64,000 nucleotides of DNA from assembly GCF_020042665.1 (NCBI RefSeq), contig NZ_CP083376.1, positions 3,756,001 to 3,820,000 on the forward strand, in the 5' to 3' direction. A program made the position numbers and the translations under genes. Source of the DNA: Pseudoxanthomonas sp. X-1 (lineage in GTDB: Bacteria > Pseudomonadota > Gammaproteobacteria > Xanthomonadales > Xanthomonadaceae). The notes under the pieces were generated by a model that saw nothing but the letters and a program-made list of their open reading frames with translations, ran no database searches and was not told the origin of the DNA. Shown piece by piece: positions 45,091 through 54,636 of the stretch. The first letter of the stretch is position 1, and every line of letters starts with the position of its first letter.

Positions 45091-45128
45091 CGTGAGAAGT
45101 GAGCGGCATGCGCCGCTCACTTCTTACG
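45091..45128. terminator. Bidirectional terminator between xanA and ugd
   Basis: AGAAGTGAGCGGC and GCCGCTCACTTCT pair perfectly around a 4-base loop, and the stem extends outward to 17 pairs with one G-T. It sits between the convergent xanA and ugd stops. No long T-tract follows on either side, so efficiency is uncertain. Confidence 0.7.
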
Positions 45129-45148
45129 CTGCCGCGCCGATCCTTGAC

Positions 45149-46315
45149 CTAGTTGTCGCCGAACAGGTCGCGCGTATAGACCTTGTCGGCGACATCGTCC
45201 AGCGCAGGCGCCATGCGATTGCTGATGATCACGTCGGCCTCGCGCTTGAACGCGTCCAGATCGTTGACCACGCGCGAGCGGAAGAACTCGGCCTCGCTCA
45301 GCGTGGGCTCGTACACGATCACCTCCACACCCTTGGCCTTGAGCCGCTTCATCACGCCCTGAATGCTGGACGCGCGGAAGTTGTCCGAGCCGGCCTTCAT
45401 GATCAGCCGGTAGATGCCGACCACGCGCGGCTTGCGCTTGAGCACGTCGGCGGCGATGAAGTCCTTGCGCGTGGTGTTGGAGTCGACGATGGCGCGGATC
45501 AGGTTCTGCGGCACGCTCTGGTAGTTGGCCAGCAGCTGCTTGGTGTCCTTGGGCAGGCAGTAGCCGCCATAGCCGAAGGATGGATTGTTGTAGTGCGAGC
45601 CGATGCGCGGATCCAGGCAGATGCCTTCGATGATCTGCCGGCTGTCCAGGCCATGGGTCACCGCATACGTGTCCAGCTCGTTGAAGTAGGACACGCGCAT
45701 GGCCAGATAGGTATTGGCGAACAGTTTGATCGCCTCGGCCTCGGTCGGCTCGGTGAACAGCACCGGCACGTCCTGCTTGAGCGCGCCTTCCTTGAGCAGA
45801 CCGGCGAACACCTCCGCGCGCGGCGAGCGCTCGCCGACGATGATCCGCGAGGGATACAGGTTGTCGTACAGCGCCTTGCCTTCGCGCAGGAACTCGGGCG
45901 AGAACAGGATGTTGTCCGTCCCGAACTGCTGGCGCACCTTCTCGGTATAGCCCACCGGCACGGTCGACTTGATCACCATGGTCGCGGCCGGGTTGATCTT
46001 GAGCACCTGGGCGATCACCGCCTCGATCGAGCGGGTGTTGAAGTAGTTGGTATCGGGGTCGTAGTCGGTCGGCGTGGCGATGATGACGAACTGCGCGTCG
46101 GTGTAGGCCTCGACCGGATCAAGGGTCGCCTTGAAGTTCAGTCCGCCCTGCGCCAGCGCGGCTTCCAGTTCGGCATCGACGATGGGCGAGCGGCCCTGAT
46201 TGATCAGCTCGACCTTGGACGGCACGATGTCCAGCGCCACCACCTCATGGTGCCGCGCCAGCAACACGCCATTGGACAGGCCAACATAGCCGGTACCGGC
46301 CACCGCAATCTTCAT
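45149..46315 (-). CDS. ugd: UDP-glucose 6-dehydrogenase
   Basis: Ugd oxidises UDP-glucose to UDP-glucuronate in two NAD+-dependent steps. The 388-residue protein has the E. coli Ugd length. The NAD fold is [16 protein letters not shown], the central domain carries [17 protein letters not shown], and the thioester-forming cysteine is in [22 protein letters not shown] is also typical. The ATG at 46315 starts exactly at the NAD fold; longer starts add unrelated residues. UDP-glucuronate could enter O-antigen or exopolysaccharide; a UDP-HexNAc dehydrogenase is less likely at this length. Confidence 0.9.
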   Translation of the reverse strand: MKIAVAGTGYVGLSNGVLLARHHEVVALDIVPSKVELINQGRSPIVDAELEAALAQGGLNFKATLDPVEAYTDAQFVIIATPTDYDPDTNYFNTRSIEAVIAQVLKINPAATMVIKSTVPVGYTEKVRQQFGTDNILFSPEFLREGKALYDNLYPSRIIVGERSPRAEVFAGLLKEGALKQDVPVLFTEPTEAEAIKLFANTYLAMRVSYFNELDTYAVTHGLDSRQIIEGICLDPRIGSHYNNPSFGYGGYCLPKDTKQLLANYQSVPQNLIRAIVDSNTTRKDFIAADVLKRKPRVVGIYRLIMKAGSDNFRASSIQGVMKRLKAKGVEVIVYEPTLSEAEFFRSRVVNDLDAFKREADVIISNRMAPALDDVADKVYTRDLFGDN

Positions 46316-46449
46316 GAATCGCAACCTCGTGGGGGATGGAAGCCCGCCTACGATACGACACGGCGCCATAACCGCCGATGGCTTGGGTCCACGAATACGG
46401 TCTGTTTTCGGAGGCCGCGGCGCAAAGCGCCGCAGCCGTCACGAAAGCC

Positions 46450-47343
46450 TCAGGCCAGTTCGGCGATGACCCGGTCGAGCGCGGCTTCCCACGACGGCAG
46501 GTCAATGCCGAAATCGTGGCGCAAGGTTGTCGTGTCCAGGCAGGAGTAGGCCGGGCGGCGCGCCGGGGTCGGATACGCGGAGGTCGGGATCGCCACCACC
46601 CGTGGCGCGCGCGGCAGCAGGCCGGCCGCCACGGCGCGCGCGAAGATCGCCTCGGCAAAGCCATGCCAGCTGGTCTGGCCCACCGCGGTCAGATGCCAGG
46701 TGCCCGAAGCCTTCGATTCCTGCCGCAGCACCTGCGCGGTGACATCGGCGATCAGCGCCGCCGAGGTGGGCGTGCCGATCTGGTCGGCCACCACCCGCAG
46801 CTCATCGCGCTGCGCGCCGACGCGCAGCATGGTCAGCAGGAAGTTCTTGCCATGCGAGGCGTAGACCCAGGCGGTGCGGAAGATCAGGTGCTGCCCGCCG
46901 GCGGCGCGGATCGCTTCCTCTCCCGCCAGCTTGCTGGCCCCGTACACACCCAGTGGCGCGGTCGGTGCATCGACAGCGTAAGGCACGGTGCCCTGACCAT
47001 CGAACACGTAGTCGGTCGAGTAGTGCACCAGCGGCACGCCATGCGCGGCGCACCAGCGCGCCAAGGCGCCGGGCGACTCCGCATTGGCGCGAAACGCCGC
47101 ATCGCGATCCTCCTCGGCCTTGTCGACGGCCGTGTACGCCGCGGCGTTGACCACGACGACCGGCGCAACGCGATCCAGCAGCGCCGGCAGGCTGCCGGGC
47201 CGATCGAAATCGGCGACTTCGCATGCCGCACCGTCTTCCAGCGTGCCGCTGCGCGTAGTGCAGACCACTTCGCCCAGCGGCGCCAGCGCACGGCGCAGCT
47301 CACGGCCGACCTGGCCGTTGGCGCCCAGCAGCAGGATCGTCAC
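46450..47343 (-). CDS. rmlD: dTDP-4-dehydrorhamnose reductase
   Basis: RmlD makes dTDP-L-rhamnose in the last step of the pathway. The 297-residue protein has the NAD(P) fold ILLLGANGQVGREL and the SDR catalytic set: the threonine in YSTDYVFDG and the Tyr/Lys pair in YGASKLAGE. It starts at a GTG that overlaps the rmlC stop (GTGA), so the four rml genes form one coupled operon read from rmlB to rmlD. A 134-base gap separates it from ugd. Confidence 0.95.
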   Translation of the reverse strand: MTILLLGANGQVGRELRRALAPLGEVVCTTRSGTLEDGAACEVADFDRPGSLPALLDRVAPVVVVNAAAYTAVDKAEEDRDAAFRANAESPGALARWCAAHGVPLVHYSTDYVFDGQGTVPYAVDAPTAPLGVYGASKLAGEEAIRAAGGQHLIFRTAWVYASHGKNFLLTMLRVGAQRDELRVVADQIGTPTSAALIADVTAQVLRQESKASGTWHLTAVGQTSWHGFAEAIFARAVAAGLLPRAPRVVAIPTSAYPTPARRPAYSCLDTTTLRHDFGIDLPSWEAALDRVIAELA

Positions 47344-47897
47344 GGCGTGTAGACCGGCAGCCGCGCCTGCGGTACGTCGGCGAGCAGCGGGGCGGCTGCG
47401 TCCTTGTCGGACAGGTTCGGCGAGCCGATCGGCCAGTCGATGCCGATGGCCGGATCGTCCCAGCGCACGCCCGCGTCGGCAGCCTTGTCGTAGACGTTGG
47501 TGCACATGTAGCTGAAGAGTGCGCGTTCGGAGAGCACGGCAAAGCCGTGCGCGAAGCCCTCCGGGATCCAGAACTGGCGTTTGTTCTGCGCGCTCAGCAC
47601 CACGGCGGCCCATTGGCCAAACGTGGGCGAGCCATGGCGCACATCGACGGCCACGTCGTAAACCTCGCCTTCCAGCACGCTGACCAGCTTGCCCTGCGGA
47701 TTGGGCCACTGGTAGTGCAGGCCGCGCAGCACGCCCTTGGAAGAGGAGGAAACATTGCTCTGCACGAAGCGGTCGGGCAGACCGAGCTCGCCATAGCGCG
47801 CGGCGTTCCAGGTTTCCATGAAGAAGCCGCGCTCATCGCCGAACACGGCCGGCTCGATGATGGTGCAGCCCGGAAGAGACGACTCGATCAGTTTCAA
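47340..47897 (-). CDS. rmlC: dTDP-4-dehydrorhamnose 3,5-epimerase
   Basis: The 185-residue cupin has the RmlC catalytic histidine in LRGLHYQ, the conserved [16 protein letters not shown] before it and the tyrosine in [14 protein letters not shown]. It epimerises dTDP-4-dehydro-6-deoxyglucose at C3 and C5. Its ATG overlaps the rmlA stop (ATGA) and its stop overlaps the rmlD start. Confidence 0.96.
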   Translation of the reverse strand: MKLIESSLPGCTIIEPAVFGDERGFFMETWNAARYGELGLPDRFVQSNVSSSSKGVLRGLHYQWPNPQGKLVSVLEGEVYDVAVDVRHGSPTFGQWAAVVLSAQNKRQFWIPEGFAHGFAVLSERALFSYMCTNVYDKAADAGVRWDDPAIGIDWPIGSPNLSDKDAAAPLLADVPQARLPVYTP

Positions 47898-48829
47898 ACC
47901 ACTTCTCCTCGGACGGCCAGCTCATGCAGATAGCGGCCGTAGTCGTTTTTCAGCAACGGCGCCGCCAGGCGTTCCAGCTGCGCGGCGTCGATCCAGCCGT
48001 TTCCGAACGCGATCTCCTCCGGGCAGCAGACCTGCAGGCCCTGCCGCTGCTGGATGGTCTCGATGAAGTTGGAAGCCTCGTGCAAGGACTTGTGCGTGCC
48101 GGTGTCCAGCCAGGCGTAGCCGCGGCCCAGCGCTTCCAGGTGCAGCTGCCCGGCCTCCAGATAGCGGCGATTGAGGTCGGTGATCTCAAGCTCGCCACGC
48201 GGCGAGGGCTTCAGCGACGCCGCATGTTCGGGCGCGTGGCCGTCGTAGAAGTACAGCCCCGTCACCGCGTAGTGGGAGCGCGGCTTGGTCGGCTTCTCCT
48301 CGATGTCGATCACCTTGCCGCTGGCATCGAATTCGGCCACGCCGTAGCGCTCCGGGTCGTTGACCCAATAGCCGAACACCGTTGCGCCTTCACGGCGCGC
48401 GTCCGCGCGCCTGAGTGTCTCGGTCAGGCCATGGCCGTGGAAGATGTTGTCGCCCAGTACCAGGCAGCTCGGCTTGCCGCCCACGAAGTCGCGGCCGATC
48501 GTATAGGCCTGGGCCAGGCCATCGGGACTGGGCTGGACGGCGTACTGGATCTCCATGCCCCACTGCGCCCCATCACCCAGCAGCTGCTGGAACAGCGCCT
48601 GCTCGTGCGGGGTGTTGATGACCAGCACTTCCCGGATGCCCGCCAGCATCAGCACGCTCAGCGGGTAGTAGATCATCGGCTTGTCGTACACCGGCAGCAG
48701 CTGCTTGCTGACGCCCTTAGTGATCGGATACAGCCGCGTGCCCGAGCCGCCGGCGAGGATGATGCCGCGACGCGCATCCTTCGCGACGGACCTCGCATCC
48801 ATGCGCGGACTCCTCAGCGAAGTGGTCAT
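47894..48829 (-). CDS. rmlA: Glucose-1-phosphate thymidylyltransferase
   Basis: RmlA joins glucose-1-P and dTTP to dTDP-glucose. After about 20 variable residues the nucleotidyltransferase signature [16 protein letters not shown] begins, with [17 protein letters not shown] and the metal aspartate in [12 protein letters not shown]. The total is 311 residues. The extra N-terminal residues are present because the ATG at 48829 overlaps the rmlB stop (ATGA). A later ATG at about residue 10 ([10 protein letters not shown]) is possible. Confidence 0.96.
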   Translation of the reverse strand: MTTSLRSPRMDARSVAKDARRGIILAGGSGTRLYPITKGVSKQLLPVYDKPMIYYPLSVLMLAGIREVLVINTPHEQALFQQLLGDGAQWGMEIQYAVQPSPDGLAQAYTIGRDFVGGKPSCLVLGDNIFHGHGLTETLRRADARREGATVFGYWVNDPERYGVAEFDASGKVIDIEEKPTKPRSHYAVTGLYFYDGHAPEHAASLKPSPRGELEITDLNRRYLEAGQLHLEALGRGYAWLDTGTHKSLHEASNFIETIQQRQGLQVCCPEEIAFGNGWIDAAQLERLAAPLLKNDYGRYLHELAVRGEVV

Positions 48830-49884
48830 TGCACACCTCCGATGCGCTCGAGCCGGTAGCTGCCGTCGAGCACGCCGTTGACCCAGTCCTGATTGGCCAG
48901 GTACCAGTCCACCGTCTGCGCAATGCCTTGCTCGAAGGTGTGGCGCGGTTCCCAGCCCAGCTCGTTCTTCAGCTTCGAAGCGTCGATCGCGTAGCGGCGA
49001 TCATGGCCCGGTCGATCCGTGACATGGGTGATCTGACTGCTGCGCGGCTGGCCGTCCTCGCGCGGTCGGCGCTGATCCAGCAGCGCGCAGATGGCCTTGA
49101 CGACCTCGATGTTCTGCTTTTCCGAGTTGCCGCCGACGTTATAGGTCTCGCCCACGCGTCCCTTGGCCAGGACCGTCCGGATCGCCTCGCAGTGATCGGA
49201 CACGAACAGCCAGTCGCGCACCTGCTTGCCATCGCCGTACACCGGCAGCGGCTCGCCGGCCAGCGCCTTGGCGATCACCAGGGGGATGAGCTTCTCGGGG
49301 AAGTGATACGGGCCGTAGTTGTTGGAGCAGTTGGTGGTCAGCACCGGCAGCCCATAGGTATGGTGAAACGCACGCACCAGGTGGTCGGAGGCCGCCTTGG
49401 ACGCCGAATAGGGCGAGTTGGGCGCATACGGCGTTTCTTCCGTGAACTTGCCGGTCTCGCCCAGCGTGCCGTAGACCTCGTCGGTGGACACATGCAGGAA
49501 GCGGAACGCCTCAGCGCGCGTGGCCGGCAGGCCCTTCCAGTAGTCGCGCACGGCTTCCAGCAGACCGAGCGTGCCCACCACATTGGTCTGGATGAACGCA
49601 CCGGGCCCGTCGATGGAGCGGTCGACATGGCTCTCGGCCGCGAAGTTCAGTACCGCATCGGGCTGATGCTCCGCCAGCAGCGCAGACACCAGCGCGCCAT
49701 CGCCGATATCGCCGCGGACGAACACGTGGCCCGGGTTGCCCTCCAGCGAGGCCAGGGTCCGGAGATTGCCGGCATAGGTCAGCGCGTCGAGGTTGACGAC
49801 CTTGCCCCCCCTGGCAACCGCCTCGAGGACGAAGTTCCCGCCGATGAAACCCGCTCCTCCGGTGACCAACCACGTCTGTCCCAC
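48826..49884 (-). CDS. rmlB: dTDP-glucose 4,6-dehydratase
   Basis: RmlB removes water from dTDP-glucose, the first committed step to rhamnose. The NAD fold is [13 protein letters not shown], the catalytic set is STDEVYG and [10 protein letters not shown], and [14 protein letters not shown] is diagnostic. I chose the GTG at 49884 (352 residues, the usual length) because AGGAG lies six bases upstream; the ATG at 49905 would place that ribosome-binding site inside the coding region. It heads the coupled rmlBACD operon and is divergent from etfB. Confidence 0.94.
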   Translation of the reverse strand: MGQTWLVTGGAGFIGGNFVLEAVARGGKVVNLDALTYAGNLRTLASLEGNPGHVFVRGDIGDGALVSALLAEHQPDAVLNFAAESHVDRSIDGPGAFIQTNVVGTLGLLEAVRDYWKGLPATRAEAFRFLHVSTDEVYGTLGETGKFTEETPYAPNSPYSASKAASDHLVRAFHHTYGLPVLTTNCSNNYGPYHFPEKLIPLVIAKALAGEPLPVYGDGKQVRDWLFVSDHCEAIRTVLAKGRVGETYNVGGNSEKQNIEVVKAICALLDQRRPREDGQPRSSQITHVTDRPGHDRRYAIDASKLKNELGWEPRHTFEQGIAQTVDWYLANQDWVNGVLDGSYRLERIGGVQ

Positions 49885-50034
49885 TGATGTCTCCTGATCA
49901 TGCATGAGGGCCACCTTTGGCGGCAGCGCGAAAGGATAGAGCGTGTCGGGCATGCTCCGTGAACAGGACGGTCATCGAGACCGGACTTCGGCGCCTGCGA
50001 ACCATACGCTGTCGCACGGTCACGCTCGCCCGGC

Positions 50035-50040
50035 TAGAAT
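50035..50040 (+). promoter_or_regulatory. Possible -10 element before etfB
   Basis: TAGAAT in the context GGCTAGAATCGC lies 74 bases before the etfB start codon. No clear -35 hexamer is seen, so this is a weak call. Confidence 0.3.
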
Positions 50041-50113
50041 CGCAAATCAAGCCCCGCGCCAGCCGACGCGGCCGGGCCATCCGCATCCCGTGTCAGAAGG
50101 ACTCGCTTTCACG

Positions 50114-50860
50114 ATGAAGATTCTCGTCGCCTACAAGCGCGTGGTGGACTACAACGTGCGCATCCAGGTCAAGCCGGACAACTCCGGCGTGGTGACCGAG
50201 GGCGTCAAGCTCTCCCCCAACCCCTTCGATGAGATCGCCCTGGAGGAGGCCTTGCGCCTGCGCGACAAGGGCGTGGCCACCGAAGTGGTCGTGGCGACCA
50301 TCGCCCCGGCCGACGCGGCCGCGCACCTGCGCAACGGCCTGGCCATGGGCGCCAACCGCGCCGTGCACGTGGTCGCCGACGGCCCGGTCTCGCCGCTGAC
50401 CGCGGCGCGCACCCTGCTCAAGCTGATCGAGAAGGAGCAGCCGGACGTGGTGATCCTGGGCAAGCAGGCCATCGATGACGACGCCAGCCAGACCGGCCAG
50501 ATGCTGGCCACGCTGTGGGGCCGCCCGCAGGCCACCTTCGCCTCCAAGGTCGAGATCGCCGACGGCAAGGCCACGGTGACCCGCGAGGTCGATGCCGGCC
50601 TGGAAACGCTGGAAGTCGACCTGCCGGCCGTGATCACCACCGACCTGCGCCTCAACGAGCCGCGCTTCATCAAGCTGCCGGACATCATGAAGGCCAAGTC
50701 CAAGCCGTTGGAGACCCTCCCTTTCGCCGACCTCGGCGTGGAAGCGGGCGCGGAGCTGAAGGTGACCCACTACGCCGCCCCGCCCAAGCGCAGCCGTGGC
50801 GTGATGGTCAAGGATGCCGCCGAACTGGTCGCCGCACTGAAGCAGAAGGGCCTGCTCTAA
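50114..50860 (+). CDS. etfB: Electron transfer flavoprotein beta subunit
   Basis: EtfB binds AMP and, with EtfA, carries electrons from acyl-CoA dehydrogenases to ETF-quinone oxidoreductase. The 248 residues include MKILVAYKRVVDYNVRIQVK, NPFDEIALEEALRLRDKG and the signature VDLPAVITTDLRLNEPR, with KAKSKPLE after it. The start ATG at 50114 fits the conserved N-terminus. In Xanthomonas the etf genes mark the border of the LPS locus. A palindromic element lies between it and etfA. Confidence 0.96.
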   Translation: MKILVAYKRVVDYNVRIQVKPDNSGVVTEGVKLSPNPFDEIALEEALRLRDKGVATEVVVATIAPADAAAHLRNGLAMGANRAVHVVADGPVSPLTAARTLLKLIEKEQPDVVILGKQAIDDDASQTGQMLATLWGRPQATFASKVEIADGKATVTREVDAGLETLEVDLPAVITTDLRLNEPRFIKLPDIMKAKSKPLETLPFADLGVEAGAELKVTHYAAPPKRSRGVMVKDAAELVAALKQKGLL

Positions 50861-50869
50861 GGCTGTCTG

Positions 50870-50942
50870 TCGTTTCCGCGAACGCGGGAACACAGAGCCT
50901 TTCGCCGCCCATCCCCCCATGGATTCCCGCCGCGGCGGGAAT
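50870..50942. repeat. REPIN-like inverted pair of ATTCCCGC palindromes between etfB and etfA
   Basis: The left unit (50870-50891) is GTTTCCGCGAACGCGGGAAC-like, and the right unit (50923-50942) is ATTCCCGCCGCGGCGGGAAT followed by GACG. The two are related in inverted orientation and separated by about 30 bases. The element lies inside the etfBA operon and would form a double hairpin in the mRNA. Confidence 0.65.
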
Positions 50943-50962
50943 GACGAAACAGGAATCCGCAC

Positions 50963-51901
50963 ATGTCCAAAGTCCTCGTCATCGCCGAACACCTGGACGG
51001 CGTGCTCAACGCCTCCACCGCCAAGACCGTCAGTGCCGCCGCCGCGCTCAAGCCCGAGGCGCTCGACGTGGCCGTGCTAGCCGCCGATCCGACCGCCGTC
51101 GCCGAGGCCGCGGCCAGGATCGCCGGCGTCACCAAGGTGCTGACCGTCGCCAATCCGGCCAACGAACACGCCATCGGCCAGGTGCTCGCGCCGCAGATCG
51201 CCGCGCTCGCCGCCGGCTATACCCATGTGTTCGGCCCCTCGACCACCTTCGGCAAGGATCTGATGCCGTGCGTGGCCGCGTTGCTGGGCGTGGCCCAGGT
51301 CTCGGACCTGATCACCGTCGAAGGCGAGCACACCTTCACCCGCCCGATCTACGCCGGCAACGCCATCATCACCGTCGAGGCCGATCCCGGGCAGACCGTC
51401 GTGGCGACCGTGCGCACCGCCTCCTGGCCGGAAGCCGCGCAGGGCGGCAGCGCCCCCGTCGAAGCCGCCAGCGTCGAGGCGAGCCTGCCGACCCACACCC
51501 GCTTCGTCGGCCTGGCGGCCGGCAAGTCCGACCGTCCCGACCTGCAGTCGGCCCGGCGCGTGGTCTCCGGCGGCCGCGGCGTGGGATCGAAGGAGAACTT
51601 CGAGATCATCTACAAGCTGGCCGACAAGCTCGGTGCCGCCGTGGGCGCCTCGCGCGCCGCGGTCGACGCCGGCTACGTCCCCAACGAACTCCAGGTCGGC
51701 CAGACCGGCAAGATCATCGCCCCGGAGCTGTACGTGGCCATCGGCATCTCCGGCGCCATCCAGCATCTGACCGGCATCAAGGACGCCGGCACCATCGTGG
51801 CGATCAACAAGGACGCCGACGCCCCGATCTTCGAGATCGCGGATATCGGGCTGGTGGGGGATCTGTTTGCGCTGCTGCCGGAGCTTGAAAACAGCTTGTA
51901 G
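50963..51901 (+). CDS. etfA: Electron transfer flavoprotein alpha subunit
   Basis: The 312-residue FAD subunit has the N-terminal [16 protein letters not shown] and the C-terminal FAD signature, seen as [33 protein letters not shown] and [17 protein letters not shown]. It is co-directional with etfB, 102 bases downstream. It is the last conserved gene before the variable O-antigen region. Confidence 0.96.
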   Translation: MSKVLVIAEHLDGVLNASTAKTVSAAAALKPEALDVAVLAADPTAVAEAAARIAGVTKVLTVANPANEHAIGQVLAPQIAALAAGYTHVFGPSTTFGKDLMPCVAALLGVAQVSDLITVEGEHTFTRPIYAGNAIITVEADPGQTVVATVRTASWPEAAQGGSAPVEAASVEASLPTHTRFVGLAAGKSDRPDLQSARRVVSGGRGVGSKENFEIIYKLADKLGAAVGASRAAVDAGYVPNELQVGQTGKIIAPELYVAIGISGAIQHLTGIKDAGTIVAINKDADAPIFEIADIGLVGDLFALLPELENSL

Positions 51902-52419
51902 CGTTGTGATCAGCGGGCCGCCCCAGTTGCACCCCCGACCCCAGCTTGCCAACTTCTCGGTCAGAGCGCGAGGCGATAACGCATGCCTGATCGGGGAAAA
52001 GGCTGCCGATGAGGCGCGACGCCTACGCCGCGATGCAAGTCGGGGGAGCAGCGGCAACTCCAACTCGAGTTGATGCAGCACTTGCGCATGGATGACCAAT
52101 CGATTGCATGCATGACACACGGCATCGAACCCGGCGACGCCCTGCGGGCGTCTCCCGACTAGGTACGTGGTCCGTGATGCGACCGGCAAGCTGAGAGCCC
52201 CTGATCAACCCAGAGCCCCTTATCATGTGGCGAGGACAGGGTTCGCGGTCAATGCCGTAATCCTGGCCGGGCCATCGTCTCCACAGGAGAAACGACAGCC
52301 GGGAATTAAAACCGCATGCTGCATTCGATTCTCAAGCCCTCCATGTCCTCGCGCGAGCCGCTCAACCCACCACATTGCGTGAGCCACCGCACAACACTCT
52401 CTCAGGAATAGTTAGACTC
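51902..52419. other. 518-bp non-coding stretch at the LPS-locus border
   Basis: No gene can be supported. There are short open frames such as one ending THGIEPGDALRASPD near 52160, and a near-repeat GAGCCCCTGATCA / GAGCCCCTTATCA at 52195-52226. Base composition falls towards the right end. It may contain remnants of lost genes, but nothing is recognisable. Confidence 0.5.
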
Positions 52420-52977
52420 ATGAACACAATCAAGAATGCCGTTGCGCTGCTGGCGCTGGGCGGACTGCTCGCTGGTTGCCTTGACAAGACCGGAACTGGC
52501 TCTGAAACGGCCACCGCGACGTCGCAGCCCGCACAAACCGATCCAAGTGCCATCAATGCTCCGATTCCGGCGGAAGCCTATGGAGTAAAGCTGTCGGTAA
52601 CCGACGCACCCAGCGTGGCCGCCGATGGCAAGAGCGCCACCTATCAAGTGCGGATAGAGAATGACGGGACCGCCCCCGTCTATGGCGCGGGTACGAATCC
52701 AGTCAATCTCGGCATCATCATCCTTGGTTCCGACAACACGATTGATGGACCAGGCGGCACCCGCGAGTTCATCCGCGTGCCGTTGCCATTGCTGCCGCCC
52801 GGCCAAGCTGCCACCGTTGTTGCGACCATTCCCGTGGATGCGAGGATCGATGGCAAAACCTTGCGTTTCGCGACCGTGCAGGAAGGGGTTGCCTGGCACG
52901 ATTCGAGCAATACCGTGGACGCGGGTCCGTTCCATATTGCCGATGGCAAGTTCGCCGACGCTCCCGCAGCGAAGTAG
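52420..52977 (+). CDS. Putative lipoprotein of unknown function
   Basis: The 185-residue protein has a lipoprotein signal (MNTIKNAVALLALGGLLAGC) with lipobox LAGC. A Thr/Ala-rich linker and a beta-rich domain of about 120 residues follow; alternation such as YQVRIENDGTAPVYGAG suggests an Ig-like fold. The function is unknown. AGGAA lies 11 bases before the ATG. A hairpin with T-tract follows, so it is a single-gene unit at the start of the variable region. Confidence 0.7.
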   Translation: MNTIKNAVALLALGGLLAGCLDKTGTGSETATATSQPAQTDPSAINAPIPAEAYGVKLSVTDAPSVAADGKSATYQVRIENDGTAPVYGAGTNPVNLGIIILGSDNTIDGPGGTREFIRVPLPLLPPGQAATVVATIPVDARIDGKTLRFATVQEGVAWHDSSNTVDAGPFHIADGKFADAPAAK

Positions 52978-52993
52978 TCTAACTGACTTGACC

Positions 52994-53039
52994 CGCAGAA
53001 GCGCCGGACCCGCAGCGGGCGGGCTCTGGTGCTTCTGCG
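52994..53039 (+). terminator. Terminator after the lipoprotein gene
   Basis: CGCAGAAGC (52994-53002) and GCTTCTGCG (53031-53039) form the outer stem around a GC-rich inner hairpin, and GTTT follows. It lies 16 bases after the stop codon and before the HAD-UbiA gene. Confidence 0.55.
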
Positions 53040-53057
53040 TTTCGGAATATATGCCTG

Positions 53058-54482
53058 ATGGAAACAACGCCCCCCTCTCTCTGTATTGACCTCGACGGGA
53101 CGCTGCTTCACACGGATCTCCTACACGAATCCATTCTCGCCCTACTTTCGCGCAATCCGCTCTACCTGTTCCTGCTGCCATGGTGGTTGCTGAAGGGAAA
53201 GGCCAGATTCAAGCGGGAGATCGCCAGTAGGGTCGTGATTGCACCTGAAACGCTGCCCTATGACAGCCGCGTGCTCGAACTGCTGCAGACCACATCGCAG
53301 CGACCACGCGTCCTGTGTACAGCGTCCGACCAGCTTCTTGCTGGCCCGATCGCCCAGTACTTGGGCCTGTTCGAGGAAGTGCTGGCCAGCGACGGGAAAA
53401 CCAATCTTGGTGGCGGCGCAAAGGCTGCCGCACTGGTTCGACTCTATGGCGAACGCGGGTTCGATTACGCCGGGAACGCGCCCGTGGACGTGAAGGTATG
53501 GATGCATGCACGCGGCGCGCTAGTGGTCAACGCATCGAACGGCGTCGCGCGATCCGCCTCTGCGGCTACTGCCGAGAACGTGATCGCGCATTTTCCAACA
53601 GCCAAGCGCGGCGCTCGCGTTTGGGCTAAGGCAATGCGCCTCCATCAATGGCTCAAGAATCTTCTGGTCCTCGTTCCGCTGCTGGCGTCACACCTGTTCC
53701 TCAACGTGGAAGCGGTAGCCCGAAGCTTTGGCGCTTTTGTTGCCTTTGGCCTTTGCGCCTCCGGCACCTACCTGCTCAATGACCTGCTCGACCTGACACC
53801 CGATCGCCTGCACCCGCGCAAACGCACACGGCCTTTCGCCGCGGGCACGCTGCCGGTCAAGTACGGACTGCTCGCAATGCCCACCTTGGTGCTGGCCAGC
53901 TTTGTGCTCGCGCTCGCCATCAACCCTGCATTCGCGCTGGCCCTGCTGGCTTACTGCGCGATGACCTTGGCCTATTCGTTCAAGCTCAAGCGCATCGTCA
54001 TGATCGACGTCGTGCTACTGGCTGCCCTCTACACAATTCGCATCATCGCAGGCACGTTCGCAATAGGCCAGGAACTAACATTTTGGTTGCTGGCCTTCTC
54101 AATGTTCATTTTTCTCAGCCTGGCCCTACTCAAGCGCTACACCGAACTCGACGTGGTGCGCGTCGGCGGCAAGCAGAAGGCGGCTGGACGCGGCTATGGC
54201 ACCGCCGATCTGCCATTGTTGCAATCGCTAGGCGCATCCGCGGGCTATACTTCGGTGATGGTGCTGGCGTTGTACATAAACAGTCCCGCAAGTCTGAAGC
54301 TTTACACGCGGCCGCAGGTATTGTGGCTGTTGTGCCCGCTGTTGCTCTACTGGATCAGCCGTGCCTGGATTGTGGCCCATCGCGGGCGCATGCATGACGA
54401 TCCCGTCGTGTTCGCCGCCACCGATCGCGGCAGCCAAATCATCGGCTTGGTATGCATGAGCGTTGCACTCGCCGCACTTTAG
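53058..54482 (+). CDS. HAD phosphatase - UbiA prenyltransferase fusion (polyprenyl-P-pentose type)
   Basis: The product has 474 residues. Residues about 1-185 are a HAD-type domain with the nucleophile motif DLDGT (CIDLDGTLLHTD). Residues about 190-474 are a UbiA-type membrane enzyme with about eight helices and the metal motif NDLLDLTPDRLHPRKRTRP, close to the motif of decaprenyl-phosphate phosphoribosyltransferase in mycobacteria. Known: that enzyme attaches phosphoribose from PRPP to a polyprenyl phosphate, and a phosphatase then removes the 5-phosphate. The fusion could do both steps (inference). No ubiquinone genes are near, so 4-hydroxybenzoate is unlikely to be the acceptor. The next 154 bases hold no supported gene. 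Confidence 0.82.
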   Translation: METTPPSLCIDLDGTLLHTDLLHESILALLSRNPLYLFLLPWWLLKGKARFKREIASRVVIAPETLPYDSRVLELLQTTSQRPRVLCTASDQLLAGPIAQYLGLFEEVLASDGKTNLGGGAKAAALVRLYGERGFDYAGNAPVDVKVWMHARGALVVNASNGVARSASAATAENVIAHFPTAKRGARVWAKAMRLHQWLKNLLVLVPLLASHLFLNVEAVARSFGAFVAFGLCASGTYLLNDLLDLTPDRLHPRKRTRPFAAGTLPVKYGLLAMPTLVLASFVLALAINPAFALALLAYCAMTLAYSFKLKRIVMIDVVLLAALYTIRIIAGTFAIGQELTFWLLAFSMFIFLSLALLKRYTELDVVRVGGKQKAAGRGYGTADLPLLQSLGASAGYTSVMVLALYINSPASLKLYTRPQVLWLLCPLLLYWISRAWIVAHRGRMHDDPVVFAATDRGSQIIGLVCMSVALAAL

Positions 54483-54636
54483 TGTCCACATCAGGGGGCG
54501 ATACTACGCATCGACTTGGAAGCAATCAAGATAGATCGATTGAACCAATCAATCAGAAGGATGCCCCACTCCGATTGCTGATTGCCCAAAATTACCGCAG
54601 GCCAAACCTTCTTGAAGCACTGGCCAGATCGAAGAT

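Noticed and set aside
51902..52419. Insertion-sequence remnant at the LPS border
   Set aside because: Short open frames exist, but no transposase motif, terminal inverted repeat or target duplication could be found.
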